Below are positions 16,352 to 31,419 of a DNA stretch of 64,000 nt, piece after piece (positions within the stretch are counted from its first letter, which is position 1; the number at the start of each line of letters is the position of its first letter). Under the pieces are notes generated by a model. It was not told the origin of the DNA and did not search any database. It saw nothing but the letters and a program-made list of their open reading frames with translations. Source of the stretch: Hydrogenibacillus schlegelii (lineage in GTDB: Bacteria > Bacillota > Bacilli > Thermicanales > DSM-22653). The translations under genes were made by a program, and so were the position numbers. The DNA lies in the NCBI RefSeq assembly GCF_001653195.1, contig NZ_JXBB01000023.1, forward strand, positions 124,001 through 188,000, read 5' to 3'.

Positions 16352-17359
16352 ATGCGGCCGAAGCGCGTCCTTTTCGTCTGCACCGGCAATACGTGCCGTT
16401 CGCCGATGGCCGAAGCCCTCGCCCGACGTCTCCTCGGCGAGGCGGCGGAGTTTCGCTCGGCGGGGCTCGCCGCCTGGCCGGGGGCGCCGGCGTCGGACGA
16501 CGCCCGGGCGGTCGTCAAAGCGTACGGGACCACCCTCGACGACCACCTCGCCCGGCCCCTCGACGCCGAAGCCCTCGCCTGGGCCGACGTCGTCCTCACC
16601 ATGACCGAAGCCCAGCGGGACGTCCTCGTCCGGCGGTTCCCCGAACATGCCGAAAAGACGTTTGTGCTCGGGGCGTGGGTCGACGCGCACCTTACGGCCG
16701 CCGGTCGGGCGCCCCTTCGGGTCGGCGACCTCTCCGATCCGTTCGGCCTCGGGCGGGCCGCCTACGAACGGACCGCCGAAACCCTGCAGGCGCTCTTCGG
16801 CGCCCTCCGGGACGTGTGGTATAATGACGCGAAAGACCACGGCGATGGCGATCCGGCCGGCCCCGCCGGATCCGACGCTCGCCCGAAGGGGGATTCGATG
16901 CGCATCGCCCTCGGCGCTGATCACGGCGGCTTTCGTCTGAAGGAGATCGTGAAGGCATACGTTCAGTCCCTCGGCCATGAGGTGATCGACGTCGGCACGA
17001 CGTCGGAAGCCGCCGTCGATTACCCCGACTACGCCTTTCCCGTCGCGGAGATGGTCGCCCGGGGCGAGGTCGACCGGGGCATCCTGCTCTGCGGCACCGG
17101 CATCGGCATGGCCATCGCGGCCAACAAGGTGCCGGGCGTCCGGGCCGCCCTCGTCCACGACCTCTTTTCGGCCCGGGCGACCCGCGCCCACAACGACGCG
17201 AACGTCCTCACGATGGGCGGCCGCCTCCTCGGCCCGGATCTCGCCAAGGAGATCGTCCGCGTCTGGCTGGAGACGCCGTTTGAAGGGGGGCGTCACGCCC
17301 GCCGGATCGAAAAGATCGCCGCCCGGGAGGCCCGAAGCGAGGGGGCGACGGGGCGATGA
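16352..17359 (+). CDS. ywlE: YwlE protein-arginine phosphatase continuous with RpiB
   Basis: One uninterrupted 335-residue frame covers two proteins that are normally separate. Residues 1-154 or so are a low-molecular-weight phosphatase with the P-loop [12 protein letters not shown] (Cys10, Arg16) and the acid loop DLSDPFG. Thr14 within CTGNTCRS is the residue that marks YwlE-type protein-arginine phosphatases, which oppose McsB. Residues 183-335 are ribose-5-phosphate isomerase B. The Gly/Asp-rich joint (about 28 residues) looks like translated intergenic DNA and contains a -10 box and a ribosome site. Whether a fusion protein is made is unknown. AAGGAGGGGGG precedes the ATG. Confidence 0.85.
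   Translation: MRPKRVLFVCTGNTCRSPMAEALARRLLGEAAEFRSAGLAAWPGAPASDDARAVVKAYGTTLDDHLARPLDAEALAWADVVLTMTEAQRDVLVRRFPEHAEKTFVLGAWVDAHLTAAGRAPLRVGDLSDPFGLGRAAYERTAETLQALFGALRDVWYNDAKDHGDGDPAGPAGSDARPKGDSMRIALGADHGGFRLKEIVKAYVQSLGHEVIDVGTTSEAAVDYPDYAFPVAEMVARGEVDRGILLCGTGIGMAIAANKVPGVRAALVHDLFSARATRAHNDANVLTMGGRLLGPDLAKEIVRVWLETPFEGGRHARRIEKIAAREARSEGATGR
16817..16825 (+). promoter_or_regulatory. Internal extended -10 box before rpiB
   Basis: TGGTATAAT is a perfect extended -10. A weak TTCGGC (16796-16801) lies 18 bases upstream. It sits at the end of the YwlE-coding part and could drive rpiB-ywlG separately. Confidence 0.5.
16898..17359 (+). CDS. rpiB: Ribose-5-phosphate isomerase B (internal start in the ywlE frame)
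   Basis: Read from its own ATG this is a 153-residue RpiB, the normal family length, converting ribose 5-phosphate to ribulose 5-phosphate. Motifs are [30 protein letters not shown] with the catalytic cysteine, and [22 protein letters not shown] stands 5 bases before the ATG, so independent initiation is likely even though the frame is open back into ywlE. The stop overlaps the ywlG ATG. Confidence 0.85.
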   Translation: MRIALGADHGGFRLKEIVKAYVQSLGHEVIDVGTTSEAAVDYPDYAFPVAEMVARGEVDRGILLCGTGIGMAIAANKVPGVRAALVHDLFSARATRAHNDANVLTMGGRLLGPDLAKEIVRVWLETPFEGGRHARRIEKIAAREARSEGATGR

Positions 17360-17979
17360 CGGCGGAGCGCCCGCCGCATCCGGCGGCGGAAGCCGGCCCG
17401 AACCCCGCCGATCCCGGCCCCGGCGCCGATCTCGTCCGGGAGATCGAGGCGGCGGTCGCCGAAGCCCTGAAGGCGCTCCTCGAGCGGCGCCCCCTCGGGC
17501 CGAAGCACCTCTTCGTCGTCGGGGCGAGCACGAGCGAGATCGCCGGCGGGCCGATCGGGAAGCGGCCGACCCTCGCCTACGGGGAGGCGATCGTCCGGGC
17601 GGTGGAAGCCGTTCGGGAACACCACGGGTTTCATACGGCCTACCAGTGCTGCGAGCACCTCAACCGGGCCCTCGTCGTCCGGCGGGAGACGCTGGAGGCG
17701 TTCGGCCTCGAAGAAGTCACCGTCCGGCCGGTGCCGGAGGCCGGCGGCGCCCTCGCCACCGCCGCCTACGACCTCTTGCCGGAGGCGGTCTGCGTCGAGG
17801 CCGTCCGGGCCGACGCCGGCCTCGACATCGGCGAGACGCTGATCGGGATGCATCTGAAACCCGTCGTCGTGCCGTTTCGGCCGCCCCGGCGGACCGTCGG
17901 GGCCGCCCGGATGACCCTCGCCTACAGTCGGCCGAAGCTCATCGGCGGGCCGCGGGCCCGCTACCCGGAGCCCCGATAA
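17356..17979 (+). CDS. ywlG: YwlG / UPF0340 family protein
   Basis: This 207-residue protein matches the conserved YwlG (TIGR01440) family of unknown function. Family segments are [34 protein letters not shown] and [16 protein letters not shown]. It has no signal peptide or membrane segments. Its ATG overlaps the rpiB stop (ATGA), so translation is coupled. The rpiB-ywlG-glyA order is the B. subtilis order. Confidence 0.9.
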   Translation: MTAERPPHPAAEAGPNPADPGPGADLVREIEAAVAEALKALLERRPLGPKHLFVVGASTSEIAGGPIGKRPTLAYGEAIVRAVEAVREHHGFHTAYQCCEHLNRALVVRRETLEAFGLEEVTVRPVPEAGGALATAAYDLLPEAVCVEAVRADAGLDIGETLIGMHLKPVVVPFRPPRRTVGAARMTLAYSRPKLIGGPRARYPEPR

Positions 17980-18100
17980 GCGGCCGGAGCCGCCCGGTTC
18001 GCCCGAGCCGGCTCCGCCGGGCGAAGGCGGCCGTTTCGGCGCGACGCCATCCATCGAGCGCCCCGGCTTTTTCCGCCGGGGCCGGAAAGGGAGAGGACGC

Positions 18101-19360
18101 GTGGAACAGTTAAGGGCCCAGGATCCGGACGTCTTCCGGGCGATTCAACGGGAGCTTGAGCGGCAGCGGTCCCACCTCGAACTCATCGCCTCGGAAAACT
18201 TCGTCTCCCCGGCCGTCCTCGAAGCGATGGGCACGGTGCTCACGAACAAATACGCCGAAGGTTACCCCGGCCGGCGCTACTACGGCGGCTGCACGTACGT
18301 CGACGTCGTCGAAGACCTCGCCCGGGAGCGGGCGAAGGCGCTCTTCGGCGCCGAGCACGCGAACGTCCAGCCCCACTCCGGCGCCCAGGCGAACATGGCC
18401 GTCTACCACGCCCTCCTCGAGCCGGGAGACACCGTCCTCGGCATGGACCTCGCCCACGGCGGGCACCTCACCCACGGGAGCCCGGTGAATTTTTCCGGGA
18501 AGCTGTACCGCTTTGTCGCCTACGGCGTCGACCCCGAGACGGAGACGATCGACTACGACGCCGTCTACCGCCTCGCCGAGGAGCATCGGCCGAAGCTCAT
18601 CGTCGCCGGCGCGAGCGCCTATCCGCGGATCATCGACTTCGCCCGCTTTCGGGAGATCGCCGACGCCGTCGGCGCCCTCTTCATGGTCGACATGGCCCAC
18701 ATCGCCGGCCTCGTCGCCGCCGGCCTCCACCCGAGCCCGGTGCCTTACGCCGACGCCGTCACGACGACGACCCACAAGACGCTTCGGGGTCCCCGGGGCG
18801 GGCTGATCCTCTCCCGGGAGCGCTACGCGAAGGCGATCGACAAGGCGCTCTTCCCCGGCATCCAGGGCGGGCCCCTCATGCACGTCATCGCCGCCAAGGC
18901 GGTCGCCCTGGGCGAAGCCCTTCAGCCGGCGTTCAAGCGCTACAGCGAGCAGGTCGTCAAAAACGCCAGGCGGCTCGCCGAGGCGCTTCGGGCGCGGGGC
19001 TTTCGCCTCGTCTCCGGCGGCACCGACAACCACCTCATCCTCATCGATCTCAGGAACCGCGGCCTCACCGGCAGGGAAGCCGAGGCGCGTCTTGATGCCG
19101 TCGGCATCACGACGAACAAAAACGCCATCCCCTTCGACCCCGAAAAGCCGAACACGACGAGCGGCCTTCGGGTCGGGACGGCGGCGGTGACGACGCGGGG
19201 GATGGACGAGGCGGCGATGGACGAGATCGCCGAGCTTTTCGACCTCGTCCTCACGCCAAATCCCCGGCCCGGCGCCGAAGAAGAAGCCCGGCGGCGGGTT
19301 CAGGCCCTCGTCGAGCGCTTTCCGCTGTACGACGCCCTCGTGCCGGGCTACCGCCTCTGA
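18101..19360 (+). CDS. glyA: Serine hydroxymethyltransferase
   Basis: This 419-residue PLP enzyme converts serine and tetrahydrofolate to glycine and methylene-tetrahydrofolate, the main source of one-carbon units. The PLP lysine lies in [15 protein letters not shown], and [36 protein letters not shown]-type and [13 protein letters not shown] segments are conserved. The GTG follows AAAGGGAGAGGA. A terminator follows, so it ends the ywlE-rpiB-ywlG-glyA stretch. Confidence 0.96.
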   Translation: MEQLRAQDPDVFRAIQRELERQRSHLELIASENFVSPAVLEAMGTVLTNKYAEGYPGRRYYGGCTYVDVVEDLARERAKALFGAEHANVQPHSGAQANMAVYHALLEPGDTVLGMDLAHGGHLTHGSPVNFSGKLYRFVAYGVDPETETIDYDAVYRLAEEHRPKLIVAGASAYPRIIDFARFREIADAVGALFMVDMAHIAGLVAAGLHPSPVPYADAVTTTTHKTLRGPRGGLILSRERYAKAIDKALFPGIQGGPLMHVIAAKAVALGEALQPAFKRYSEQVVKNARRLAEALRARGFRLVSGGTDNHLILIDLRNRGLTGREAEARLDAVGITTNKNAIPFDPEKPNTTSGLRVGTAAVTTRGMDEAAMDEIAELFDLVLTPNPRPGAEEEARRRVQALVERFPLYDALVPGYRL

Positions 19361-19449
19361 GGCACCGCCCGCCGGCACCGCGCCCGGGCGGGCGCTCCGG
19401 ACGGGCCGACCGGAAGGCCTGCGGTCCGTCGGAAGCGCCGGAGGGCGCG

Positions 19450-19471
19450 GCGGCCGGCGGGCCGCTTTTTT
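19450..19471 (+). terminator. glyA terminator
   Basis: GCGGCC (19450-19455) and GGCCGC (19460-19465) pair around GGCG, followed by six T. It lies just before the convergent ABC ATPase gene. Confidence 0.8.
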
Positions 19472-19488
19472 GGTCGTCGCCCTCCGCC

Positions 19489-20367
19489 TCAGCGCCCGGT
19501 CGGCGCCTCCGGATGGGCCGGCGCTTCCGGCAGCGCCCAGACGCGGTCGCCGAAGCGGTAGAGCCGGATGGGCCGCCCGTAAAACGCCCGGAGCCGCCCT
19601 TCGGTCAGCGCCTCCGCCCGGGGGCCGGCGAAAAAGACCTCGCCCCGCCTGAGGAGGAGCACCCGATCGAAGAGGGGGAGCACCTCTTCGAGGTGGTGGG
19701 TGACGTAGACGGCGGCGCCGTTCGTCTGCGAAAGGCGCCGGTCGATCGTCTCAAGGAGCGCCTCCCGGGCGAAGAGGTCGAGCCCCGCCGTCGGCTCGTC
19801 GAAGACGAAAAGCGCCGGGTCGGAAAAAAGAGCCCGGGCGAGGAGCGTCCGGGCCCGTTCGCCGTCGGAGAGCGTCGCGTACGGCCGGTCCATCGCCGCC
19901 CCGTCCAGACCGACCGCCGCGAGGGTCTCGCCGGCGGCGGCAAGGACGGCCGGCGCCGGCCGCTCCGGCGGCCGGACGGCGCCTCGGCGGCCCAGAGCGA
20001 CGATCTCCCGGGGCGATTCGGGGCCGAACGCCTCCTTCAGTTCCCCGCCGATCCAGCCGATCTTCGCCTGAAGCGCCTCGACCGGCACCGTCCCGAGGCG
20101 GTGTCCGAACAGCCGGACGGTTCCGCGGGTCGGAAAAAGCCGCCCGGACAGAAGCCGAAGGAGCGTCGATTTGCCGGCGCCGTTTAAGCCGAGAACGGCC
20201 CACCGCTCCCCAGGGGCGACCCGCCAGGTGACGTCCTGAAGGAGCGGCCGGCCGTCCCGAACGACGCTCACCCCGTCGAGGGCGACGATCGGCCCGCCCG
20301 CCGTCTTCAAGCCGGGGGCCTCCCGGGCGTCCCGGTCTCGCTCTTTTCGCTCATCCCTCCGCTCCAT
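19489..20367 (-). CDS. ABC transporter ATP-binding protein (YlmA-like)
   Basis: This 292-residue ATPase has Walker [10 protein letters not shown] (about residues 60-68), signature LSDGERAR, Walker [13 protein letters not shown] and the switch histidine in VTHHLEE. No permease or binding protein is adjacent, so the substrate is unknown; orphan ATPases of this kind (YlmA, ModF-like) are common. The start at 20367 was chosen because GGGAGGAGG lies 9 bases upstream on the minus strand; a frame open to 20484 would run through the upp promoter. The first 25 residues are strongly charged. Confidence 0.85.
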   Translation of the reverse strand: MERRDERKERDRDAREAPGLKTAGGPIVALDGVSVVRDGRPLLQDVTWRVAPGERWAVLGLNGAGKSTLLRLLSGRLFPTRGTVRLFGHRLGTVPVEALQAKIGWIGGELKEAFGPESPREIVALGRRGAVRPPERPAPAVLAAAGETLAAVGLDGAAMDRPYATLSDGERARTLLARALFSDPALFVFDEPTAGLDLFAREALLETIDRRLSQTNGAAVYVTHHLEEVLPLFDRVLLLRRGEVFFAGPRAEALTEGRLRAFYGRPIRLYRFGDRVWALPEAPAHPEAPTGR

Positions 20368-20386
20368 CCGCGCGGGCCTCCTCCCT

Positions 20387-20436
20387 GCGCCGGCGTCCGG
20401 CGCGTTTTTTCCATTGTGGGGGAGATCTGCTATAAT
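20387..20436 (+). promoter_or_regulatory. Terminator fused to the upp promoter
   Basis: GCGCCGG (20387-20393) and CCGGCGC (20397-20403) form a 7-bp stem with loop CGT, followed by a T6 run (20405-20410). TTTCCA (20408-20413), 17 bases and TATAAT (20431-20436) form the upp promoter, with the -35 box starting inside the T-run. The terminator would stop transcription that reads antisense through the ABC gene. Confidence 0.7.
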
Positions 20437-20467
20437 GGTCAAGACCTCAGGCGATGGAGGCCGCGCG

Positions 20468-21097
20468 ATGGGCAAAGTGCACATCTTCGATCATCCCCTC
20501 ATCCAGCACAAGCTCAGTTTCATCCGCGACAGGCGGACGGGAACGAAGGAATTTCGCGAACTGATGAACGAAGTGGCCATGCTCATGGCCTATGAGATCA
20601 CCCGGGACCTCCCGCTGGAAGAAATCGTCGTCGAGACGCCGGTGGCGCCGGCCCGGACGCGGGTCTTAAGCGGTCGGAAGATCGGCCTCATCCCGATCCT
20701 CCGGGCCGGCCTCGGCATGGTCGACGGCATGCTCAAGATCCTCCCGACGGCCAAGGTCGGCCACATGGGCGTCTACCGGGATCCGGAGACCCTACAGCCG
20801 GTCGAATACTACGTCAAGCTCCCGAGCGACATCGCGGAGCGGGAGCTCATCGTGCTCGACCCGATGCTCGCCACCGGCGGCTCGGCGTCCCACTCGATCG
20901 CGGTCTTGAAAAACCGCGGCGCCCGGTCGATCAAGCTCATGGTGCTCATCGCCGCGCCGGAAGGGATCGCCCGCCTGCAGGCGGACCACCCGGACGTCGA
21001 CCTGTACGTCGCCGCCGTCGACGAGCGGCTGAACGAGCACGGCTACATCGTCCCGGGGCTCGGCGACGCCGGCGATCGCCTGTTCGGGACGAAATGA
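20468..21097 (+). CDS. upp: Uracil phosphoribosyltransferase
   Basis: This 209-residue enzyme salvages uracil with PRPP to make UMP. The PRPP-binding motif is [18 protein letters not shown], and the uracil-binding [18 protein letters not shown] is at the C-terminus. The ATG follows ATGGAGG and gives [16 protein letters not shown]. The mnaA ATG overlaps its stop. Confidence 0.96.
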   Translation: MGKVHIFDHPLIQHKLSFIRDRRTGTKEFRELMNEVAMLMAYEITRDLPLEEIVVETPVAPARTRVLSGRKIGLIPILRAGLGMVDGMLKILPTAKVGHMGVYRDPETLQPVEYYVKLPSDIAERELIVLDPMLATGGSASHSIAVLKNRGARSIKLMVLIAAPEGIARLQADHPDVDLYVAAVDERLNEHGYIVPGLGDAGDRLFGTK

Positions 21098-22266
21098 CCG
21101 CCCCGGCCCGCCGGCGCCTCCTCGTCGTCTTCGGCACCCGGCCGGAGGCGATCAAGATGGCGCCGCTCGTCCTCGCCCTTCAGGCGGTTCCCCGCTGGGA
21201 GACCCGGGTCGCCGTCACCGCCCAGCATCGGGAGATGCTCGATCAGGTGCTGCAGATTTTCGGTCTCCGGCCGGATTACGACCTCGACCTCATGCGGCCC
21301 GGCCAGACGCTTCAGGAGATCACCGTGGGGGCGCTCACGGGGCTCCTGGACGTCCTCGACGACTGGACGCCGGACGTCGTCCTCGTCCACGGCGACACGA
21401 CGACGACGTTTGCCGCGGCGCTCGCGGCGTTTTACCGGAAGGTCGCCGTCGGCCACGTCGAGGCAGGCCTCCGGACGTACGACAAGTACGCCCCTTATCC
21501 CGAAGAGATGAACCGGCAGCTCACCGGCGTCCTCGCCGATTATCACTTTGCTCCGACGGAGCGGGCGGCGGAGGCCCTCCGCCGGGAAAACAAGCCGCCG
21601 GAGCGGATCTTCATCACCGGAAACACCGTCATCGACGCCCTGAAGACGACGGTCCGGCCGGACTTTCACCACCCGGTGCTGAAGGCGGTCGGGGAACGGC
21701 GGATGCTCCTTCTTACGGCCCACCGGCGGGAAAACTGGGGCGCCCCCCTGCGGCGGATCTTCCGGGCCGTCCGCCGGATCGTCGACGCGTTCGGCGACGT
21801 CGCCGTCGTCTATCCGGTGCACCCGAACCCCGTCGTCCGGGAAGCGGCGGAAGCCGTCCTCGGAGATCACCCCCGGGTGCACCTCATCCCGCCCCTCGAC
21901 GTGATCGCCTTTCACAACGTCATGGCCCGGGCGCACCTCATCCTCACCGACTCCGGCGGCATCCAGGAAGAGGCTCCCTCCCTCGGCAAGCCGGTCCTCG
22001 TCCTTCGGGATGTCACCGAGCGGCCGGAGGGCGTCGCTTTCGGCGTGCTCAAGCTCGTCGGCACCGACGAGGCCCGCATCGAAGCGGCGGTCCGGACGCT
22101 GCTCACGGACGAAGCGGCGTACCGGGCGATGGCGACGGCGGTGAACCCGTACGGCGACGGCCGGGCGTCGGAGCGGATCGTTGCCGCCCTCCGGTACGCC
22201 TTCGGCGAGGCGCCGGAGCCGCCGCCGCCGTTTCGCCCCGGCCGTTCACAAAACGTTCACCGTTGA
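21094..22266 (+). CDS. mnaA: UDP-N-acetylglucosamine 2-epimerase (non-hydrolysing)
   Basis: This 390-residue enzyme interconverts UDP-GlcNAc and UDP-ManNAc for wall teichoic acid or other surface polymer synthesis. Family pieces are [58 protein letters not shown] and [19 protein letters not shown]. The ATG overlaps the upp stop (ATGA), so they are translationally coupled. In B. subtilis mnaA is likewise found between upp and the atp operon. Confidence 0.95.
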   Translation: MTAPARRRLLVVFGTRPEAIKMAPLVLALQAVPRWETRVAVTAQHREMLDQVLQIFGLRPDYDLDLMRPGQTLQEITVGALTGLLDVLDDWTPDVVLVHGDTTTTFAAALAAFYRKVAVGHVEAGLRTYDKYAPYPEEMNRQLTGVLADYHFAPTERAAEALRRENKPPERIFITGNTVIDALKTTVRPDFHHPVLKAVGERRMLLLTAHRRENWGAPLRRIFRAVRRIVDAFGDVAVVYPVHPNPVVREAAEAVLGDHPRVHLIPPLDVIAFHNVMARAHLILTDSGGIQEEAPSLGKPVLVLRDVTERPEGVAFGVLKLVGTDEARIEAAVRTLLTDEAAYRAMATAVNPYGDGRASERIVAALRYAFGEAPEPPPPFRPGRSQNVHR

Positions 22267-22302
22267 AGGGGGTTCGGGCCGACCGGGACCCGCCCGGCCG
22301 CG

Positions 22303-22331
22303 TTGACAAACAAAGTTCCATACGCTACGAT
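22303..22331 (+). promoter_or_regulatory. ATP synthase operon promoter
   Basis: A consensus TTGACA (22303-22308) and TACGAT (22326-22331) are spaced by 17 bases, about 60 bases upstream of the first gene of the atp cluster. Confidence 0.8.
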
Positions 22332-22392
22332 GGGTGAGGATCATCACGCATTCCGCGCACGACGGCGGTGAAGCGGGGAGGGCGGTGCGGCT

Positions 22393-22650
22393 TTGGACAG
22401 ATCCGACGGTCCGTCGAGCCCGTGGCACCTGATGGCGCTGGTCGGGGAGGCGAGCGGCAAGCTCGTCGGGCCGATCCTCCTCGGCTACTGGCTCGGTACC
22501 GCATTGGACCGCCGGCTGGGGGTCGCGCCGCTTTTTTTGCTGCTCTTTATCCTCCTCGGGATTGCCGCCGGAATCTTTTTGCTCGTGCGGACCCTCATGG
22601 CGGTCCTCGGCGATGACCGCCGGCCGAATTCCGGCGGCGGGAGGGAATGA
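22393..22650 (+). CDS. atpZ: AtpZ/AtpI-family F0F1 ATP synthase accessory protein
   Basis: This 85-residue membrane protein has two transmembrane helices (SGKLVGPILLGYWLGTALD and the following Leu-rich stretch) and matches small AtpZ-type proteins encoded at the head of atp operons, which assist ion supply or c-ring assembly. The TTG start is preceded by GGGGAGGG; no ATG or GTG is available in frame. The stop is followed one base later by the atpI ATG. Confidence 0.75.
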   Translation: MDRSDGPSSPWHLMALVGEASGKLVGPILLGYWLGTALDRRLGVAPLFLLLFILLGIAAGIFLLVRTLMAVLGDDRRPNSGGGRE

Positions 22651-24053
<1,403 letters not shown>

Positions 24054-24068
24054 CGGCCGTCCGGAGCC

Positions 24069-24085
24069 GACCGCCTGAGGCGGTC
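24069..24085 (+). repeat. Intercistronic hairpin after atpE
   Basis: GACCGCC (24069-24075) and GGCGGTC (24079-24085) form a perfect stem with loop TGA. A short TTTT follows a few bases later. It may stabilise atpE mRNA or partly stop transcription, which would raise subunit c relative to the rest. Confidence 0.6.
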
Positions 24086-24141
24086 GCTCGTTTTATCGCC
24101 GCCAAAACCGATGGCACCGATGTGCGAAGGGAGGATTGGGC

Positions 24142-24662
24142 GTGCTCCTGGCCCAGCCCGAAGTCCACGCCCAGGGCGGGATCAACCTCGAGCTCGGCAC
24201 GATGCTCTTTACCCTGGCGACGTTCCTCGTCCTCCTGTACCTTTTAAGCCGCTACGCGCTGAAACCGCTTCTTTCCGTCATGGAGAAGCGAGAAAAGCGC
24301 ATCCATGACCTCATCGCCGGCGCCGAGGCCGATCGGCGGGCGGCGGAAGAAAAGCTTCGCGAGGCCGAAGCCCGCCTCGCCGAAGCGCGGAGCGAGGCGG
24401 AGGCGATCCTCGCCCGCGCCCGGCACATGGCGGAAAAAGAAGCCGAGGCGCTTCTTGCCCAGGCCAACGAAGAAAGCGTTCGCCTCCGGGAAGAGGCCCG
24501 GCGGGCGATCGAAGAGGAGCGCGCCCGGGCGGTGGCGGCCCTCCGGCGGGAGGTGGCCGACCTTTCCGTCCTCATCGCCGGCCGCATCCTCGAACAATCC
24601 GTCGACGAGGCGGCCGAGCGGGCGTACGCCGAACGGGTGCTGGAGGAAGTGGGGGGCCTCCG

Positions 24663-24666
<4 letters not shown>
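24142..24666 (+). CDS. atpF: ATP synthase F0 subunit b
   Basis: This 174-residue protein has one N-terminal membrane helix (LFTLATFLVLLYLLSRYALKP) followed by a long charged coiled coil that forms the peripheral stalk. The GTG at 24142 lies 6 bases after AAGGGAGGA; TTG 24136 touches the site. The stop overlaps the atpH ATG. Confidence 0.94.
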
Positions 24667-26763
<2,097 letters not shown>

Positions 26764-26784
26764 GCCGGCCGAAGGGGGGGTTCG

Positions 26785-27699
26785 ATGGCCAAGGGCCTCA
26801 GGGAGCTTCGGGCCCGCATCCGAAGCATCAAAAACACGCAGCAGATCACCAAGGCGATGAAGCTCGTCTCGGCGTCCAAGCTCCGCCGGGCGCAGGAGCG
26901 GGCGGCGGCTTCCCGGCCGTACGCGGAAAAGATGCAGGAGATCATCCGCTCGATCGCCCGGGGCGCCGCCGGCGTCCGCCATCCGATGCTCGAAGGACGG
27001 GAGATCCGCCGCCGGGGCTACGTCGTCATCACCTCCGACCGGGGGCTCGCCGGCGGTTACAACGCCAACCTCCTCCGGGCGTTTCACCGGGAAGTCGCCG
27101 CCCTCGACCGGGACGCCTACGTCGTCGTCGCCATCGGCCGCAAAGGGCGGGACTACCTCGTCAAGCGGGGCTTCCCCGTCCGGGACGAGATCACCGGCTT
27201 GAGCGATTTTCCGGAGTACCCGGACATCCAGGCCCTCGCCGAGCGGACGGTGCGCCTCTTTGCCGACGGAGAGGTCGACGCCCTCATCCTCGTCTACAAC
27301 GAATTCATCAGTCCCCTCGTCCAGCGGCCGAAGCTCGTCCGCCTTTTGCCCCTGACCCAGGAGGCGCTTCACGGGAGCGCTTCCCCCGTCGGGGAGGGGG
27401 CCCGGCCGGACGGCGGCCGGGCGGAGGCGCCGGCCCTGTACGAGTTCGAACCGTCGCCGGAGGGGGTGCTCGCGGCGCTCCTTCCGCGCTACGCCGAGGC
27501 GCTCATCTTCAACGCCCTCCTCGAGGCGAAGGCCGGCGAGCACGCCGCCCGGATGACGGCGATGGGCGCCGCGACGGACGCGGCGGCGGAGATGATCGAA
27601 AGCTACACGTTGGAACTGAACCGCGCGCGGCAGGCGGCGATCACGCAGGAGATCGCCGAAATCGTCGGCGGCGCAAACGCCCTCGCGGCGTCGCGCTGA
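26785..27699 (+). CDS. atpG: ATP synthase F1 subunit gamma
   Basis: This 304-residue rotor shaft has N- and C-terminal helices that form the coiled coil: LRELRARIRSIKNTQQITKA at the start and ELNRARQAAITQEIAEIVGG at the end, with SDRGLAGGYNAN between. There is a modest Gly/Pro-rich insertion near residues 195-215. GAAGGGGGGG precedes the ATG. Confidence 0.95.
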   Translation: MAKGLRELRARIRSIKNTQQITKAMKLVSASKLRRAQERAAASRPYAEKMQEIIRSIARGAAGVRHPMLEGREIRRRGYVVITSDRGLAGGYNANLLRAFHREVAALDRDAYVVVAIGRKGRDYLVKRGFPVRDEITGLSDFPEYPDIQALAERTVRLFADGEVDALILVYNEFISPLVQRPKLVRLLPLTQEALHGSASPVGEGARPDGGRAEAPALYEFEPSPEGVLAALLPRYAEALIFNALLEAKAGEHAARMTAMGAATDAAAEMIESYTLELNRARQAAITQEIAEIVGGANALAASR

Positions 27700-29573
<1,874 letters not shown>

Positions 29574-29860
29574 GGCGCGGATCGATCGCGTCTCGGCCCC
29601 GGGCCCTCCTGCGCCTCGGGGCGGGGAAGAGCGGCCCGGAGACCGAGCGGCGCGGCGGCCCGGGCTCCGGGCGGCGGCCTTCGGGTTCGGCCGCCGGCGC
29701 GTCCGGCGAGGGGGACGAACCCCAGCCGGTAAAAAAGCGCGAAGGGCGCCCGGCGGGGAAGACTTCTCGAGAAAAAAGGCACAATCCGGAAAAACGGCGT
29801 TTCACCGCCCCCAAAGAGCGCCGGATCCGCGCCCGAAGCCCCGGCTTTGGCGCGAGGCGG
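29574..29860 (+). other. Gene-free spacer between atpC and its terminator
   Basis: These 287 bases hold no convincing gene on either strand. Open frames across it are GC shadow frames without family-like sequence or a placed ribosome site. No repeat or known RNA structure was recognised. Confidence 0.5.
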
Positions 29861-29894
29861 ACCGCCGGTCGCCGGCAGGCGATCGGCGGTTTTT
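29861..29894 (+). terminator. atp operon terminator
   Basis: ACCGCCGGTCGCC (29861-29873) and GGCGATCGGCGGT (29878-29890) form a 13-bp stem (one wobble) with loop GGCA, followed by TTTT. Confidence 0.9.
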
Positions 29895-29923
29895 GCATGT
29901 TCAATTGGAGCATTCATCTGTGA

Positions 29924-29977
29924 TATAATGCACATAGTCAATAAAACGGTCGCCGCTTTGTCACAAACGTTTTATTG
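29924..29977 (+). promoter_or_regulatory. nuo promoter -10 with 10-bp inverted repeat in the leader
   Basis: TATAAT is at 29924-29929; TTCAAT (29900-29905) is a weak -35 at 18 bases. Right at the expected start, CAATAAAACG (29939-29948) and CGTTTTATTG (29968-29977) are perfect inverted repeats separated by 19 bases. The second arm abuts the GAGGAGGG ribosome site of nuoA. It could be an operator or an RNA stem-loop controlling the operon. The enclosed TTGTCACAA recalls but does not fit a Rex site. Confidence 0.65.
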
Positions 29978-29992
29978 AGGAGGGCCATGTGA

Positions 29993-30361
29993 ATGGAGTC
30001 ACATTATTGGAGCGATTACCTCCTCGTCGCCTGGTTCATCGCCCTCGGGGTGGGGCTCCCGCTCGTCGCCTTCGGCCTCGCCCGCCTGATCCGGCCCCAC
30101 CGGCCGTATCCGGAGAAGCTCGCGACGTATGAAAGCGGCGTCGAGCCGTTCGGCACGAGCCGCGTCCGCTTCCGGGCGCATTACTACCTCATCGCCCTCC
30201 TCTTCGTCCTCTTCGACGTCGAGGTGCTCTTCCTCTATCCGTGGGCCGTCGCCTTCGGCCAGGCGAAGGCGTTTGCCTTCGTCGAAGGGCTCGTCTTTCT
30301 CGGTCTGATCGGGTTTGCTCTTTTTTACGCCTGGCGAAAGGGGGCGCTGGAATGGAAATGA
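29993..30361 (+). CDS. nuoA: NADH-quinone oxidoreductase subunit A
   Basis: This 122-residue three-helix membrane subunit has the conserved loop YESGVEPFG and [27 protein letters not shown] lies upstream of the ATG. It opens an eleven-gene operon and overlaps nuoB by ten bases. Confidence 0.94.
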   Translation: MESHYWSDYLLVAWFIALGVGLPLVAFGLARLIRPHRPYPEKLATYESGVEPFGTSRVRFRAHYYLIALLFVLFDVEVLFLYPWAVAFGQAKAFAFVEGLVFLGLIGFALFYAWRKGALEWK

Positions 30362-30930
30362 CCGGACTGAAACCGGAGCATGGATCGCCGAAGCTCGCGC
30401 CCTTCGACCTCGGGCTCGAGGCGGTCGCCGGCGAGGCGGAGGCCGAGGCGCTCCTTCGGAAAAACGTTCTTTTTACCACCCTGGAAGACGTTCTCGCCTG
30501 GGCCCGGTCCCACTCGACGTGGCCGCTCACCTTCGGCCTCGCCTGCTGCGCCATCGAGATGATGGCGACGAGCGGCAGTCATTTCGACGCCGACCGCTTC
30601 GGCATCTTTTTCCGGAACTCGCCCCGGCAGGCGGACGTCATGATCGTCTCCGGCACGGTGACGAAGAAGATGGCGCCGATTTTAAGGCGCCTGTACGACC
30701 AGATGGCGGAGCCCCGGTGGGTGATCGCCATGGGGAGCTGCGCCACCGCCGGCGGGCCGTACGTCCGCTCGTACAGCGTCGTCAAGGGCGTCGACCAGAT
30801 CGTCCCGGTCGACGTCTACATTCCCGGCTGCCCGCCGAGCCCGGTCGCCCTCATCTACGGCTTTCAAAAGCTCCGGGCGAAGATCCGGGCGGAGGCCCGG
30901 CGGGGGCGGGAGGTGACGGCCCGTGGCTGA
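30352..30930 (+). CDS. nuoB: NADH-quinone oxidoreductase subunit B
   Basis: This 192-residue peripheral subunit carries the terminal [4Fe-4S] cluster N2. Ligand cysteines are in [20 protein letters not shown] and YIPGCPPSP. The ATG at 30352 is 8 bases after GAAAGGGGG; ATG 30358 is also possible. Confidence 0.95.
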   Translation: MEMTGLKPEHGSPKLAPFDLGLEAVAGEAEAEALLRKNVLFTTLEDVLAWARSHSTWPLTFGLACCAIEMMATSGSHFDADRFGIFFRNSPRQADVMIVSGTVTKKMAPILRRLYDQMAEPRWVIAMGSCATAGGPYVRSYSVVKGVDQIVPVDVYIPGCPPSPVALIYGFQKLRAKIRAEARRGREVTARG

Positions 30931-31417
30931 GGCGGTCCCTGCCGAGGCGCTTCTCGAGCGCCTGGTTTCGGCCATTCGCACCGCCGTCGGACCGGAGGCC
31001 ATCCTCGAGGCGTCCGTCGGGCCGCACCTCGGTCCGGCGCCCCTCCTCGTCGTGCCGCCGGAGCGGCTCCGGGCGGTCCTCGCCTTCCTCCGGGATGAAC
31101 CGGCGTTTCGCTTTGACTTTTTGAACACCCTCCACGGCATCGACCGGCCGCCGGACCGGATGGAAGTCTTTTACTACCTGCAGTCGATGGAATCCGGCCA
31201 CGCCGTCGCCCTCAAGGTGGTCGTCCCCCGGGAAGACCCGCGCCTCCCGTCGGTGGCGGATCTCTATCCGGCGGCGGACTGGCAGGAACGGGAGGCGTAC
31301 GACCACTTCGGTCTCCATTTCGAGGGGCACCCGAACCTCCGGCGGATTCTCCTCCCCGACGACTGGGTCGGCCACCCGCTCCGGAAAGATTACGCGCCGC
31401 ACGACGAGGGGGTGTAA
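30923..31417 (+). CDS. nuoC: NADH-quinone oxidoreductase subunit C
   Basis: This 164-residue 30-kDa-type subunit has the conserved [20 protein letters not shown] and [18 protein letters not shown]. It is separate from nuoD, unlike the enterobacterial fusion. The GTG start overlaps nuoB by eight bases. Confidence 0.93.
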   Translation: MAEAVPAEALLERLVSAIRTAVGPEAILEASVGPHLGPAPLLVVPPERLRAVLAFLRDEPAFRFDFLNTLHGIDRPPDRMEVFYYLQSMESGHAVALKVVVPREDPRLPSVADLYPAADWQEREAYDHFGLHFEGHPNLRRILLPDDWVGHPLRKDYAPHDEGV

Positions 31418-31419
31418 GC

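Noticed and set aside
29955-29975. Rex operator in the nuo leader
   Set aside because: TTGTCACAA is a 9-base palindrome, but the spaced TTGTGA...TCACAA form of a Rex site is absent.
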